Counted from the first letter of the stretch, positions 1 to 8,735 are shown. The stretch: 64,000 nt of DNA from Paenibacillus qinlingensis (GCF_013204845.1 NZ_JABMKY010000003.1:273808-337807); one strand, 5' to 3'. Notes: generated by a model not told the origin, from the sequence alone. Program-made: numbers and translations.

Positions 1-263
1 TGATAATCATTGTGTTTATTCTAGGCTTAGGCAATATCTTCCGCGGTGATTTCGGATTGCATTACTTTGTGCCGAATAATGTTGGCGCTAATTTGGCGAC
101 GACAGATGTCATAGATACCTATGTGTATCGTGCCCTTGCGAAGCTTGGTGACATTAATTCTGGGGCAGCTGTGGGTTTTCTTCAATCAGTTGTGGGGCTA
201 ATCACCATTGTGTCAGCAAATGCAGCGGTGCGCCGAATGGATAAGGATAACGCATTATTTTAA
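1..263 (+). CDS. Sugar ABC transporter permease, LplB-type, C-terminal part only
   Basis: The frame is open to the left edge of the window, so only the last 87 or so residues of this integral membrane protein are present. The visible part resembles the C-terminus of LplB/YtcO-type permeases: a VIDTYVYR segment, then a GAAVGFLQSVVGLI transmembrane helix, then a basic end. The fuller homologue in this window (starting at 21852) carries the matching IIDTYAYREG stretch. It would pair with the next permease and the lipoprotein after it to import an oligosaccharide. The stop codon TAA lies against the ATG of the next frame. Inferred from family likeness; substrate unknown. Confidence 0.85.
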   Translation, partial: IIIVFILGLGNIFRGDFGLHYFVPNNVGANLATTDVIDTYVYRALAKLGDINSGAAVGFLQSVVGLITIVSANAAVRRMDKDNALF

Positions 264-286
264 TGGGGGAGGAGCCTTGGCGCTTT

Positions 287-1186
287 ATGGAGCTTGTTGT
301 AGCTAAACCAGTGAAAACGGTATCGATATGGTATATCCATGTGTTTTTCACTCTGATATGTGTGTTGATGATTATCCCTTTCGTGCTTGTCATTGCGGTG
401 TCACTGTCGTCGGAGAACAGCTTGATTCAATTCGGTTATCGATTTATTCCGAAAGAGCTAAGTTTAGAAGCATACCGAATTGTCTTCAAATCTCCCGAGA
501 TTTGGCTGAAATCGTATGGGGTGACGATAGGCATCACCATAATTGGGACCGTGCTATCCCTGTTATTAACAACATTGACGGCTTATCCGATGTCACGACG
601 AGACTTTCGCTACCATCGGCCGCTTACGTTTTATATTTTCTTCACCTTGTTATTCAATGGGGGGACGATCCCGTTCTATATCCTAATGACACAATACTTG
701 CATTTGAAAAATTCCATCCTGGCACTGATCATTCCACTGCTCATGAATCCTTTCAATATTATTATTATGAAAAGCTTTCTAGATAAAATTTCGATGGAAA
801 TTATTGAATCTGCCAAGATCGACGGCTCTAGCGAGCTTCGTATTTTCTACCGTATTATTCTGCCGCTTTCCACACCGGCGTTAGCAACACTCGGATTATT
901 CATCTCTTTTGCCTATTGGAATGATTGGTTTAATGCCTTGTTGTTCATCGATGATAACAAATATGTGCCACTCCAACTGCTTCTCGTTCGTATTCTGTCA
1001 CAGATTGAATTTCTAGCGAATTCGCCTCTAGCCGAGGCGGCGAGTAAATTACAATTTGCAAACTTCCCAACACTATCTGTCCGGATGGCGATGGCCTTGG
1101 TTGCGGGCGGTCCGATGATGATCATGTTCCCTTTTTTCCAAAAGTACTTTGTGAAAGGGATTACGGTAGGTTCACTCAAAAGCTGA
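287..1186 (+). CDS. Carbohydrate ABC transporter permease, LplC/YtcP-type
   Basis: A 299-aa inner-membrane permease of the MalG/LplC class with about six transmembrane helices. The first helix is near residues 20-40, and the cytoplasmic EAA loop (ESAKIDGSSELRIFYRIILP) lies around two thirds of the way along; this loop docks on the shared ATPase. No ATPase gene is visible, as is usual for Paenibacillus sugar importers that use an MsmX-type ATPase encoded elsewhere. An ATG at 263 overlaps the previous stop (TAATG), but the strong GGGGGAGGAG site sits downstream of it and can only serve the ATG at 287, so I chose 287. Probably the second gene of an importer operon. Confidence 0.9.
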   Translation: MELVVAKPVKTVSIWYIHVFFTLICVLMIIPFVLVIAVSLSSENSLIQFGYRFIPKELSLEAYRIVFKSPEIWLKSYGVTIGITIIGTVLSLLLTTLTAYPMSRRDFRYHRPLTFYIFFTLLFNGGTIPFYILMTQYLHLKNSILALIIPLLMNPFNIIIMKSFLDKISMEIIESAKIDGSSELRIFYRIILPLSTPALATLGLFISFAYWNDWFNALLFIDDNKYVPLQLLLVRILSQIEFLANSPLAEAASKLQFANFPTLSVRMAMALVAGGPMMIMFPFFQKYFVKGITVGSLKS

Positions 1187-1262
1187 GAGGAGGTGAGGGC
1201 GCCTGTAAGGAAGGTTCGATGTTCTGATGATACTAGGGGTTCTTACTATGGAGGTGTGAAGG

Positions 1263-2813
1263 TTGATCCAAGGAAAAAAAATGTACCTGAGCTCTGCAGC
1301 CATTATGCTTCTGAGTATGTCCGTGTTAGCTGGATGCAAGACCGACACGGCAAGTGAAACGACATCACCGGCAGCAACAACACCTGCAACAACGACAAGC
1401 GCGACGCCTGCAACACCTGCACCTAGCACATTGCCTGAAGTCAAATTAACATTCTATTATCCAAGTAATCCGCCAGGTAAAGATCAGGCACTCGTGAATG
1501 AGGAAGTCAATAAATATGTGAAGAGCAAAATCAATGCAACCGTAGATCTTAAACCACTTTCCTTTGATGAATATGATCCGAAATTGAACACGATCATGGC
1601 CTCTGGTGAAGCTTTCGATGTGGCATGGGGCTCGAAATATTGGCTGCTCAGCTATCAGCCGAACATTGATAAAGGTGCGCTCTTGGAGCTGACCGATGCG
1701 ATGATCAGTAAAAATGCTGCAGCAGCCCGGAAGAATATTCCCGATAAATTCTGGCCAGATATGAAAGCAACGGATGGCAAAGTGTACGGCTTCCCTGTAT
1801 ATCAAATCGCAGCCAAGACGAAAAGTCTTGTCATTCAAAAGCAATTTGCGGATAAGTATAAATTGGATGTTAATTCAATTAAGACGTATAAAGACCTCGA
1901 GCCTTTCCTGAAATCGATTAAGGACAATGAAAAAGATGTTATTCCTTTCGGGATGGCTCAGAATTCATGGGGCCTCTATACAGACCCAAATCTAGTCGCC
2001 GCAGATGGTCTTGCGGTTGCTTACAAGAAAGATGACAAAACGTACACGTCCATCACGAAGATTCAGCAGCTGCAAAACAAGAAAGACTTCTTCACGACGA
2101 TGCATAAATGGTCACTAGCGGGATATATCAATGAGGATGCCCCTCTTTTGAAAAACATTACGGACCTCAAGAAAAAGGGGAAAGTGGCGGTAAGCCTTGA
2201 GTTTACAACGAAGCCAGGCGGCGAAGTCGATGAGATGGCTAATAACGGTAACAATGCTGTCGTGTATGTGCCGATCTCCGACTCCTACTTCACAGGCGTT
2301 GCGAGTGCGATGCAGGTCATTAGCAAAACGTCCAAAAATCCAGATCGCGCCCTCATGTTCATTAACCTTCTGAACACAGATAAAGTGTTATATAATCTGA
2401 TTTCAAATGGATTGGAAGGCAAGCATTATACGAAGAAGGATGACAAATATATTGAACCGATTAAGGATTCCGGCTATGCACCGAACGTGGATTGGGTGTT
2501 CGGCAACCAATTTAATGCCTACTTGAAAGGTGCACAGACGCCAGATGTATGGGACAAAACGATAAAATTAAACGAAAGCGCCATGGTGCCGGTTTCCTAC
2601 GGTTTTGATGTGAATCGAGACACGATCAAATCTGAGGTTGCCAATGTGACGGCCGTAGATCTGGAGTTCCAAGTTGCTCTTGAAACCGGTGCGGTAGATC
2701 CTGCGGATCAACTGCAGAAATACATTGACAAGCTGAAAGCGGCTGGTCAAGACAAGATTGATGCGGAAACGACGAAGCAATGGCAAGCTTTTTTGAAAGC
2801 GAAAGGCTTGTAA
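1263..2813 (+). CDS. Extracellular solute-binding lipoprotein of the sugar importer
   Basis: A 516-aa family 1 solute-binding protein. The first 25 residues form a lipoprotein signal ending in the lipobox LAGC, with Cys25 as the predicted lipidation site. A low-complexity Thr/Ala/Pro linker follows to about residue 60, then the two-lobed binding domain. The start is TTG, chosen because GGAGGTG lies 5 nt upstream of it; the nearest ATG (residue 7) has no site of its own. It should deliver an oligosaccharide to the two preceding permeases. A strong hairpin terminator follows the gene and closes the operon. Ligand unknown. Confidence 0.9.
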   Translation: MIQGKKMYLSSAAIMLLSMSVLAGCKTDTASETTSPAATTPATTTSATPATPAPSTLPEVKLTFYYPSNPPGKDQALVNEEVNKYVKSKINATVDLKPLSFDEYDPKLNTIMASGEAFDVAWGSKYWLLSYQPNIDKGALLELTDAMISKNAAAARKNIPDKFWPDMKATDGKVYGFPVYQIAAKTKSLVIQKQFADKYKLDVNSIKTYKDLEPFLKSIKDNEKDVIPFGMAQNSWGLYTDPNLVAADGLAVAYKKDDKTYTSITKIQQLQNKKDFFTTMHKWSLAGYINEDAPLLKNITDLKKKGKVAVSLEFTTKPGGEVDEMANNGNNAVVYVPISDSYFTGVASAMQVISKTSKNPDRALMFINLLNTDKVLYNLISNGLEGKHYTKKDDKYIEPIKDSGYAPNVDWVFGNQFNAYLKGAQTPDVWDKTIKLNESAMVPVSYGFDVNRDTIKSEVANVTAVDLEFQVALETGAVDPADQLQKYIDKLKAAGQDKIDAETTKQWQAFLKAKGL

Positions 2814-2820
2814 GAAACGT

Positions 2821-2870
2821 GATGCAAGAAGCCGTCCCTTGGGGTCATGAGACCTAAGGGGACGGCTTTT
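2821..2870 (+). terminator. Rho-independent terminator after the sugar-binding lipoprotein
   Basis: AAGCCGTCCC pairs with GGGACGGCTT across a loop of about 20 nt, followed by TTTT. The outer arms GATGCAA/TTGCATC can extend the stem further. Confidence 0.85.
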
Positions 2871-2932
2871 GCTTCGTTGCATCATATTAGGCCAAGCTTT
2901 CGAATATAGATGAGTAAACGTAAGACGAAGTA

Positions 2933-2969
2933 AGCTATCTTTTCAAAGTAAAAGGATAGCTGTTTTTGT
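2933..2969 (+). terminator. Second, weaker terminator-like hairpin
   Basis: AGCTATC-TTTT pairs with AAAAGGATAGCT (one bulge) and is followed by GTTTTTGTTT. It lies between the first terminator and the next gene. Possibly a back-up terminator. Confidence 0.5.
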
Positions 2970-3020
2970 TTAGATGCATATACTAATCATACAAAAGCAG
3001 GAATGAAAGAGGTGATCTTG

Positions 3021-3524
3021 GTGGGAACACGGCTACTTTCGGAACAGCTTGTGAAAACTCGCTTTCCCCATTTAAGGTACATCCGAATTCACACTTCAGA
3101 TAAATATAGGGCAACGATTTATGCTTGGACGGATGATTTGCAGCTATCGAAACAGGATGCGTTGAATGTCGAAAAATATGCAAACGCTTACTTGTACCCG
3201 TATGTCGTGTTTCAGGTTAAGGCATATTGCGCAGTTCGAGCAGATAAAGTGCCATTACTGCAAGAAGTGCCATCCGAAATTGTTTTAACGGCACTCCGCT
3301 CAAACTTGAATCAATATGGTATTCTAGCTGCTATCAATCGGCAATTCCCTTTTGGGCGTTTGCGATTTAAGCACTATGATGTCATCAATAGTATCATTCA
3401 TTTTGATTTCGACGCATTAAAGCGAATGGGAGAGCAAGAGAAGGAACACATGCTGCGCTGCTTGCGTGAAATGATTCCACTCGGCTGCTACTGCGAGGTT
3501 CGCTTTTTGGAGGATGATAGCTAA
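3021..3524 (+). CDS. Hypothetical protein (167 aa)
   Basis: I do not recognise a family. The product is soluble and mixed alpha/beta, with no signal peptide or transmembrane helix, a basic N-terminal half and a small Cys pair near the C-terminus (GCYC). I chose the GTG start at 3021 because GAGGTG ends 6 nt upstream; the ATG at 3003 has only GCAGGA touching it. It stands alone between terminator-like hairpins at 2933 and 3545. The length and intact Shine-Dalgarno site suggest a real gene; no role can be assigned. Confidence 0.65.
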   Translation: MGTRLLSEQLVKTRFPHLRYIRIHTSDKYRATIYAWTDDLQLSKQDALNVEKYANAYLYPYVVFQVKAYCAVRADKVPLLQEVPSEIVLTALRSNLNQYGILAAINRQFPFGRLRFKHYDVINSIIHFDFDALKRMGEQEKEHMLRCLREMIPLGCYCEVRFLEDDS

Positions 3525-3544
3525 TATTCGTGAATAATTCACCT

Positions 3545-3578
3545 AAAGTCTCCATGAAAATCGGGGACTTTTGTTTGT
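3545..3578 (+). terminator. Terminator after the 167-aa hypothetical gene
   Basis: AAAGTCTCC pairs with GGGGACTTT (one G-T wobble) across a loop of about 8 nt, followed by a TTTGTTTG tract. Confidence 0.6.
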
Positions 3579-3705
3579 GTTAAAAATATTAATGCTTGCC
3601 AATCGCATGCTTTAGTATGTATCTTTTTCCAAGGGGCTATTCGAGTATTCTGACTTAGTCCCATCTAAGAAATTCAACCACTTAATTAAAGGAGCTACTC
3701 ATGCC

Positions 3706-4620
3706 ATGCTGAAACGATCCCCCTATCTATTATTAATTCTCGCAACTTGCATTTGGGGAGGGAACTTTGTTGCAGGTAAGTCACTCGTTTTACATATTCC
3801 TCCGATCACACTCGCAACAGGACGTTGGGGTATTGCCTTCTTATGTTTACTACCCTTGTATGGCAAAGCAGCTTGGCGGCTTAGAAATGAGTTTCTAGCG
3901 AATTGGAAAATGGTACTATTCCTCTCCCTGACAGGTGTAGCGGGATTCAACTCACTTACGTATGTTGCTGTGCAATATACGGGCTCAATCAATGCCTCGC
4001 TAATGAATTCGGCGACACCAATATTCGTTGTCCTCATCACTTGGGCAATTATGAAGGAAAGACTTGCTTGGTGGTCACTTCCAGGAATTGGTATATCCAT
4101 CCTGGGTGTGTGTTGGATTATTAGCCAAGGGGATTTGTCTGCGCTCCTTCGGTTGTCCGTCAATCAAGGTGATATGTATATGTTGATCGCCGTCTTATGT
4201 TGGGCTTTATATTCAGTGGGCATGAAGAAAATGGCTGGTCGTTTTCCTGCAAGCCCATTTTTACTGGTACAAGTAATTGTGGCGCTTGTGGTGTTGATTC
4301 CAAGTTCTTCTATCGAGTGGATGATCAAGGCACCTCACGTTTCATGGAGTCCTGCGTTAGTCAGTGGTTTATTGTATGTAGGCATCTTCGCGTCTATCGT
4401 AGCTTTCCCGAGCTGGAATAAAGCTATTGAGCTTGCTGGTCCGCAGCGATGTGCTGGATTTCTCAACTTCATACCTTTGTTTAGCGCTATCTTCGCAACC
4501 ACGTTTACTGGGGAATCGTTGCAGCTATATCACCTATTGGGAGCCTTCTCGATTGTGTTAGGTGTCTATGTGACGAATAGGGCTATGAAGAAGCAAGCTC
4601 GCCCCTTTTTATCAAAATGA
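3706..4620 (+). CDS. DMT-superfamily transporter with two EamA domains
   Basis: A 304-aa membrane protein with about ten hydrophobic helices arranged as two EamA halves. The N-terminal signature is IWGGNFVAGK, and the second half starts near residue 155 (VLCWALYSVGMKKMAG). Such proteins export amino acids or other metabolites; the substrate cannot be told from sequence. The start is the second of two out-of-phase ATGs: the first (3701) meets a stop after three codons. AAAGGAG lies 9 nt upstream of the chosen start. Monocistronic. Confidence 0.88.
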   Translation: MLKRSPYLLLILATCIWGGNFVAGKSLVLHIPPITLATGRWGIAFLCLLPLYGKAAWRLRNEFLANWKMVLFLSLTGVAGFNSLTYVAVQYTGSINASLMNSATPIFVVLITWAIMKERLAWWSLPGIGISILGVCWIISQGDLSALLRLSVNQGDMYMLIAVLCWALYSVGMKKMAGRFPASPFLLVQVIVALVVLIPSSSIEWMIKAPHVSWSPALVSGLLYVGIFASIVAFPSWNKAIELAGPQRCAGFLNFIPLFSAIFATTFTGESLQLYHLLGAFSIVLGVYVTNRAMKKQARPFLSK

Positions 4621-4759
4621 ATCAAATCGTACAAAGGAAAAGCGGCTTATTGGGTGGAAGTCACACATTATAAGCATATTCACGAAAAAGGATTACGATT
4701 ATTGATTGGATTTCCCTCCTACTTTAGTTCAAAATAGAATTAAGTGGGAGGTAAACGTT

Positions 4760-5404
4760 ATGACAGGGAATATTCTAAGTAAGTTGATTCGCATATTTTG
4801 GACATTTCTACGAATTAGTCCATTGACCTTTGGTGGTGGCTACGCGATGCTGCCTGCCATTCACCGAGAAGTTGTCTACATGAAGAGGTGGATGTCAGAC
4901 GCGGAAATGTCAGAGCTTCTGGCCATCTCTGGTGCAGCACCGGGTGGTGTCGGCGTCAATGTTTCGGCATTGGTCGGTTACCGTCTAGCCGGCATCGCTG
5001 GTGCCATTGTGGCTGTTGTCGGAATTACACTTCCGACCTTCTTGATCGTCCTCATGCTAAGTGTGCTGTACGCTTGGCTTGAACATTACGCCAAAATGCA
5101 AGCTCTTATGGAGGGGATCCATGCTTCGATTATAGGTCTTATTGCGGCAGCAGCGTACAAAATGGCGAAATCATCGATCTTCGATCGGCTTACCCTCCTT
5201 ATAGCGGTAGGCACTGTGGTTGTGATGCTCGTCGTTCAGGTATCGCCTCTCGTCTTGATCACACTCGGTGTATTGGTTGGTCTCATCGCAACTTATCTCA
5301 AGAACAAATGGGGCATGTCGAAACCCCTTTCTCATACAGAACCACCTGTATCTACAAGTGCTGACAACAAGACCGCTGACTGGTATATGGCGGATGGGAT
5401 TTAA
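4760..5404 (+). CDS. Chromate transporter, N-half type (single CHR domain)
   Basis: A 214-aa membrane protein with one CHR domain. It has the family landmarks FGGGYAMLP near residue 25 and a Gly/Pro-rich PGGVGVN loop near residue 60. In many Firmicutes ChrA is split into two single-domain proteins that act as a pair, and the next gene is the partner. The start at ATG 4760 follows GGGAGG by 8 nt; a longer frame begins at 4706 but has no ribosome site. The family is known for chromate/sulfate exchange or efflux; a role in chromate resistance is inferred only. Confidence 0.88.
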   Translation: MTGNILSKLIRIFWTFLRISPLTFGGGYAMLPAIHREVVYMKRWMSDAEMSELLAISGAAPGGVGVNVSALVGYRLAGIAGAIVAVVGITLPTFLIVLMLSVLYAWLEHYAKMQALMEGIHASIIGLIAAAAYKMAKSSIFDRLTLLIAVGTVVVMLVVQVSPLVLITLGVLVGLIATYLKNKWGMSKPLSHTEPPVSTSADNKTADWYMADGI

Positions 5405-5423
5405 GAAATGAGGTGCTTCGTAG

Positions 5424-5966
5424 ATGCTACTCCAATTATTTCTCACCTTTTTCCAAATAGGACTCGTATCCTTTGGCGGCGGCTATGCCATGATTCCTGT
5501 CATCCAGCTTGAAGTTGAGCAGCATCAATGGCTGACAATGGATGAATTCCATCATGTGATTGCCTTGGCTGGAACCAGCCCTGGTCCCATTGCTACGAAT
5601 AGTGCCACGTTAATTGGCTATGAAATAGCGGGTATCCCTGGAGCAATGTTGGCGACATTAGGCATGGTACTGCCGTCTTTGGTTCTCATCATTTTCGTAG
5701 CGGCATTCTTGATGCGCTGGCATTCGCATACGTGGTTTAAATCTTCCTTTTACGGTCTCAAGCCTGTTGTAACAGGTTTTATCATCTATGCAGCGCTGCA
5801 TTTTGGCCAATCATCCTTTGGAACTGTAGAGACAGGAGTTACTTGGCAACAAGTTGCAACACTCCTCATCGCAGGTGGCGCTTTTATAGCTATCGTCAAG
5901 TATAAACTGCATCCGATTTTTGTTATCGTTGGCGCAGGCATGTTGGGCATCGTTTTTTTCTTGTGA
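5424..5966 (+). CDS. Chromate transporter, second single-CHR-domain subunit
   Basis: A 180-aa membrane protein with the same landmarks as the gene before it: FGGGYAMIP near residue 20 and a TSPGPIATNSATLIGY loop near residue 55. The two genes are separated by about 20 nt and would be co-translated. Such pairs act together as a heterodimeric CHR transporter. It ends in a hydrophobic helix with a short cytoplasmic tail. High confidence for the family, low for the true ion. Confidence 0.88.
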   Translation: MLLQLFLTFFQIGLVSFGGGYAMIPVIQLEVEQHQWLTMDEFHHVIALAGTSPGPIATNSATLIGYEIAGIPGAMLATLGMVLPSLVLIIFVAAFLMRWHSHTWFKSSFYGLKPVVTGFIIYAALHFGQSSFGTVETGVTWQQVATLLIAGGAFIAIVKYKLHPIFVIVGAGMLGIVFFL

Positions 5967-6097
5967 AAATGATATTCCAGTGGGAGATGTATGACTCAGC
6001 AGAGGGGGCAATAATCGCCGTCTCCGCACTGAATCCGCACCAAATTCCCACTGAGCCGTCGAAAATCGCCCTCTCAGCAGCAGCGATCAAGTAACCG
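5967..6097. other. Non-coding spacer with degenerate repeat-like sequence
   Basis: No convincing gene. Two similar blocks (around 5995-6030 and 6045-6085) share ACTCAGC/ACTGAGC and ..AATCGCC.., and the second contains TCGAAAATCG followed by CTCTCAGC. This loosely resembles the stem-loop unit repeated at 45037-45270. It could be a decayed single copy; I am not sure. Confidence 0.3.
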
Positions 6098-6142
6098 AAA
6101 ACTCCCATGTTGCCTACTAAGGCAATAAAAGGGAGTTTTTTT
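6098..6142 (+). terminator. Terminator after the chromate transporter genes
   Basis: AAAACTCCC pairs with GGGAGTTTT, with a nested TTGCC/GGCAA inner stem, followed by a run of seven T. Confidence 0.85.
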
Positions 6143-6191
6143 GTGATAAATATTTCTTTTATAGGCAATAAACATCTTTATATTTCAGATA

Positions 6192-6221
6192 TTTGTTATA
6201 TAATGTACAATATATAACAAA
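6192..6221 (+). promoter_or_regulatory. Pair of inverted CcpN-type operator boxes with a -10 element
   Basis: TTTGTTATATA and its exact inverted copy TATATAACAAA face each other across 8 nt. Each matches the published CcpN box TRTGHYATAYW (as I recall it) at 10 of 11 positions. TATAAT at 6199-6204 overlaps the left box and can serve as a -10; the -35 is poor. The pair lies about 50 nt upstream of the CcpN-like gene, so it suggests autoregulation and control of the whole ccpN-PDRP-glpX unit. Inference from sequence only. Confidence 0.6.
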
Positions 6222-6269
6222 TAGAACATACTATATAACGGTATTTCATTGCTTTAGGAGGGAAACATC

Positions 6270-6902
6270 ATCGAACTTACGGCTCGCCAGTTAGAAATAA
6301 TTGATCTCGTCGGCAAATATGCGCCAATTACTGGCGAACGCATCGCTGAGCTGCTCGGCATTAGTCGTCCAACCATTCGATCAGATTTAGCTGTATTAGT
6401 CATGCTACGGCATATCGATGCCAAGCCGAAGGTAGGCTATTTTCTAGGAACAGCGGCACTGGATGTACACACACCTTTCAAGTTGATCGATTCGATGAAG
6501 GTCAAGGACGTGATGGGAATCCCCGTCTTACTTCGCGAGACGGTCACTGTGAGCGACGCAGTGGTTACCCTTTTTCTCGAAAATGTAGGGAGTCTAATGA
6601 TTGTCAATCAGGAAGGTACATTAGCAGGAGTGGTATCACGAAAAGATCTACTGAAGGTTACGTTAGGACATGCTACGGCAACGGCCATGCCAGTCTCGCT
6701 GGTGATGACCAGGCAACCCAACATTATTACGGTCAAGCCTGAAGATAGCGTGCTAGAAGCAGCTCGGAAAATGATTCAGCATGAAGTGGACAGCTTACCC
6801 GTCATTAATGCGATTGAGGGTCGGGAAGGGCTGGAAGTTGTAGGCCGAATTACGAAAACAACAATGACCAAATTGCTGCTGGATGTAGCGCTAGGTACGT
6901 AA
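6270..6902 (+). CDS. ccpN: CcpN-like transcriptional repressor (HTH plus two CBS domains), apparent AUC start
   Basis: About 210 aa, close to the 212 aa of B. subtilis CcpN. Residues 1-60 are a winged helix (ARQLEIIDLV..GERIAELLGISRPTIRSDL), and residues 75-205 hold two CBS domains that bind nucleotides. CcpN represses gluconeogenic genes on glycolytic carbon. The frame has a stop (TAG 6255) overlapping the TAGGAGGG ribosome site and no ATG, GTG or TTG before 6402, which lies after the DNA-binding helix. The HTH can therefore only be translated from a non-standard codon. ATC at 6270 is 7 nt from the site and aligns with the conserved IEL of CcpN. The gene heads an operon with a PDRP-like gene and glpX. 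A base error at this position is the main alternative. Confidence 0.82.
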   Translation: MELTARQLEIIDLVGKYAPITGERIAELLGISRPTIRSDLAVLVMLRHIDAKPKVGYFLGTAALDVHTPFKLIDSMKVKDVMGIPVLLRETVTVSDAVVTLFLENVGSLMIVNQEGTLAGVVSRKDLLKVTLGHATATAMPVSLVMTRQPNIITVKPEDSVLEAARKMIQHEVDSLPVINAIEGREGLEVVGRITKTTMTKLLLDVALGT

Positions 6903-6918
6903 ATCAGGGGGAATTTAC

Positions 6919-7722
6919 ATGGGAGAGAAGCTGCATACCATTTTCGTATGTTCGGATTCGGTAGGAGAAACAGCAAATACAGTTGTTCAAGCAACGATTC
7001 GGCAGTTTAATGCAAGTCAGGTTGTCGTTAAGCGACATGGTTCCATTCGAACCGAAGATGAAGTACGTGCGATCGTAGAGGAAGCCTCCCGACAGAAGGG
7101 ATTTATCGCCTACACGCTTGTTTTGCCTGAACTTAGAGAAATGATGCGGCAAGAAGCCATCCGATTGAATGTGAATGCCATCGATATTATGGGACCCATG
7201 ATGCAAGCCTTTATTGACACGTTTAAGGATTCGCCTAAGCGTAAAGTCGGGCTGCTCTATCAACTGGATGAACAATATTATCAACGGGTTGAAGCCGTAG
7301 AGTTTACAGTCAATAGTGATGATGGCAAGGATCCTAGCACAATGAAGCAGGCACATATCGTCCTGATAGGACCATCACGAACTTCCAAGACTCCGCTTAG
7401 CATATATTTGGCGCACAAAGGATTTAAGGTATCGAACTATCCTTTAGTTCCGGAGGTAAAACCGCCTAGCATATTGTTTGAACTTGATCCAAAGAAGCTA
7501 GTTGGACTGACGATGAGTGTGGATAAGCTGATTGGTATTCGTACAGAACGGCTGAAAGCCGTTGGACTTCCTTTTGGTGCTAAATATGCAACGAAAGAGC
7601 GCATAGAGGAAGAATTAGCTTTTGCCATGAAACTATATCGTGAATTGGGTTGTTCGATTATCGATGTGAGCGAGAAAGCAATCGAGGAAACAGCGGGTTT
7701 AATTTTGGCGGAGAGATCATAA
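6919..7722 (+). CDS. PDRP/PpsR-type kinase-pyrophosphorylase (YqfL-like, DUF299)
   Basis: 267 aa, the usual family length. DUF299 proteins phosphorylate and dephosphorylate a Thr on pyruvate phosphate dikinase or PEP synthetase, using ADP and Pi, and so switch PEP formation off and on. Visible signatures are the N-terminal VCSDSVGETA stretch and the nucleotide-binding GPSRTSKTP at residues 151-159. In B. subtilis the homologue YqfL lies directly after ccpN and is needed for normal CcpN action, so the gene order is conserved. The ribosome site GGGGGAATTTAC precedes the ATG, 16 nt after the repressor stop. No ppdK or ppsA is in the window, so the target is inferred. Confidence 0.9.
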   Translation: MGEKLHTIFVCSDSVGETANTVVQATIRQFNASQVVVKRHGSIRTEDEVRAIVEEASRQKGFIAYTLVLPELREMMRQEAIRLNVNAIDIMGPMMQAFIDTFKDSPKRKVGLLYQLDEQYYQRVEAVEFTVNSDDGKDPSTMKQAHIVLIGPSRTSKTPLSIYLAHKGFKVSNYPLVPEVKPPSILFELDPKKLVGLTMSVDKLIGIRTERLKAVGLPFGAKYATKERIEEELAFAMKLYRELGCSIIDVSEKAIEETAGLILAERS

Positions 7723-7769
7723 CGCATCAGTTAAACAAATCAAACCAATTTCGGGAGGGTGGATCGCTT

Positions 7770-8735
7770 ATGCAAAGAGACTTATCGTTGGAAATTGTAC
7801 GGGTAACGGAAGCAGCAGCCATTGCATCATCTAGCTGGACAGGTAAAGGGAATAAGCATGATGCGGACGGGGCAGCAACCTCTGCGATGCGGGAATATTT
7901 TCGTGCCGTTCCTTTCCGGGGGACGGTTGTCATTGGTGAAGGGGAAATGGATGAAGCGCCAATGCTTTACATTGGTGAAGAGGTAGGCAGCGGCATTGGA
8001 CCTGAATTTGATGTGGCCGTTGATCCCTTAGAGGGAACTGATATTGTGGCAAGTGGTCGGAATAATGCCCTATCTGTTGTGGCTATCGCTGAGAAAGGCA
8101 ATCTCCTCCATGCCCCTGATATGTATATGGCGAAGTTGGCGGTGGGTCCACGGTTGGCTGGCAAGCTGAGTCTTGAAGATCCGCTTGAGATGACTATTCA
8201 GAAAGCGGCAAGTATTCTGCAGAAGGAAATCTCAGAGATGACGGTCTCCATCCTAGATCGCAATCGACATGCCGAACATATTATGATTTTGCGTAAACTA
8301 GGGGTCAAAATATATTTACTAAGCGACGGCGATGTGGCCGGGGCGATGGCAGTGGCTTTCCCAGAAACGGGAATTGACCTGCATGTAGGTTCTGGGGGAG
8401 CACCTGAAGGTGTTCTTGCAGCAGCGGCTTTGCGCTGTATGGGAGGCGAACTGCAAGGGCGTTTGCTGCCCGAGAATGAAGAGGAACACGAACGTTGCCT
8501 AGCCATGGGGATTTCGGATCCTTTGAAAGTTTTGGGTATGCGGGACCTTGTGGGTGATTCCGATATTATTTTCGCAGCAACTGGAGTCACATCAGGCGAT
8601 TTCTTAAACGGTGTCAAATATGGCTGGGGCGGTCGTGCGCAAACCCACTCGGTCGTAATGAGAGCACAGACGCAGACGGTGCGTTTTATCCAATGTGTTC
8701 ACCAGTTGCAGGAGGAACAACGCGGGAGCGCCTAA
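7770..8735 (+). CDS. glpX: Class II fructose-1,6-bisphosphatase
   Basis: 321 aa, the normal GlpX length. It hydrolyses fructose-1,6-bisphosphate to fructose-6-phosphate in gluconeogenesis. The metal/phosphate signature DPLEGTD is at residues 85-91, preceded by the GEGEMDEAPML stretch at 56-66. The start at ATG 7770 follows GGGAGGG by about 10 nt; the open frame reaches further back but overlaps the previous gene without a ribosome site. It lies 47 nt after the PDRP-like gene with no terminator between them. It is therefore probably co-transcribed and subject to the same CcpN-type control. Confidence 0.93.
   Translation: MQRDLSLEIVRVTEAAAIASSSWTGKGNKHDADGAATSAMREYFRAVPFRGTVVIGEGEMDEAPMLYIGEEVGSGIGPEFDVAVDPLEGTDIVASGRNNALSVVAIAEKGNLLHAPDMYMAKLAVGPRLAGKLSLEDPLEMTIQKAASILQKEISEMTVSILDRNRHAEHIMILRKLGVKIYLLSDGDVAGAMAVAFPETGIDLHVGSGGAPEGVLAAAALRCMGGELQGRLLPENEEEHERCLAMGISDPLKVLGMRDLVGDSDIIFAATGVTSGDFLNGVKYGWGGRAQTHSVVMRAQTQTVRFIQCVHQLQEEQRGSA

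Noticed and set aside
5923..6168. 81-aa minus-strand frame after the chromate genes
   Set aside because: It covers the end of the chromate gene and the terminator, and has no ribosome site.
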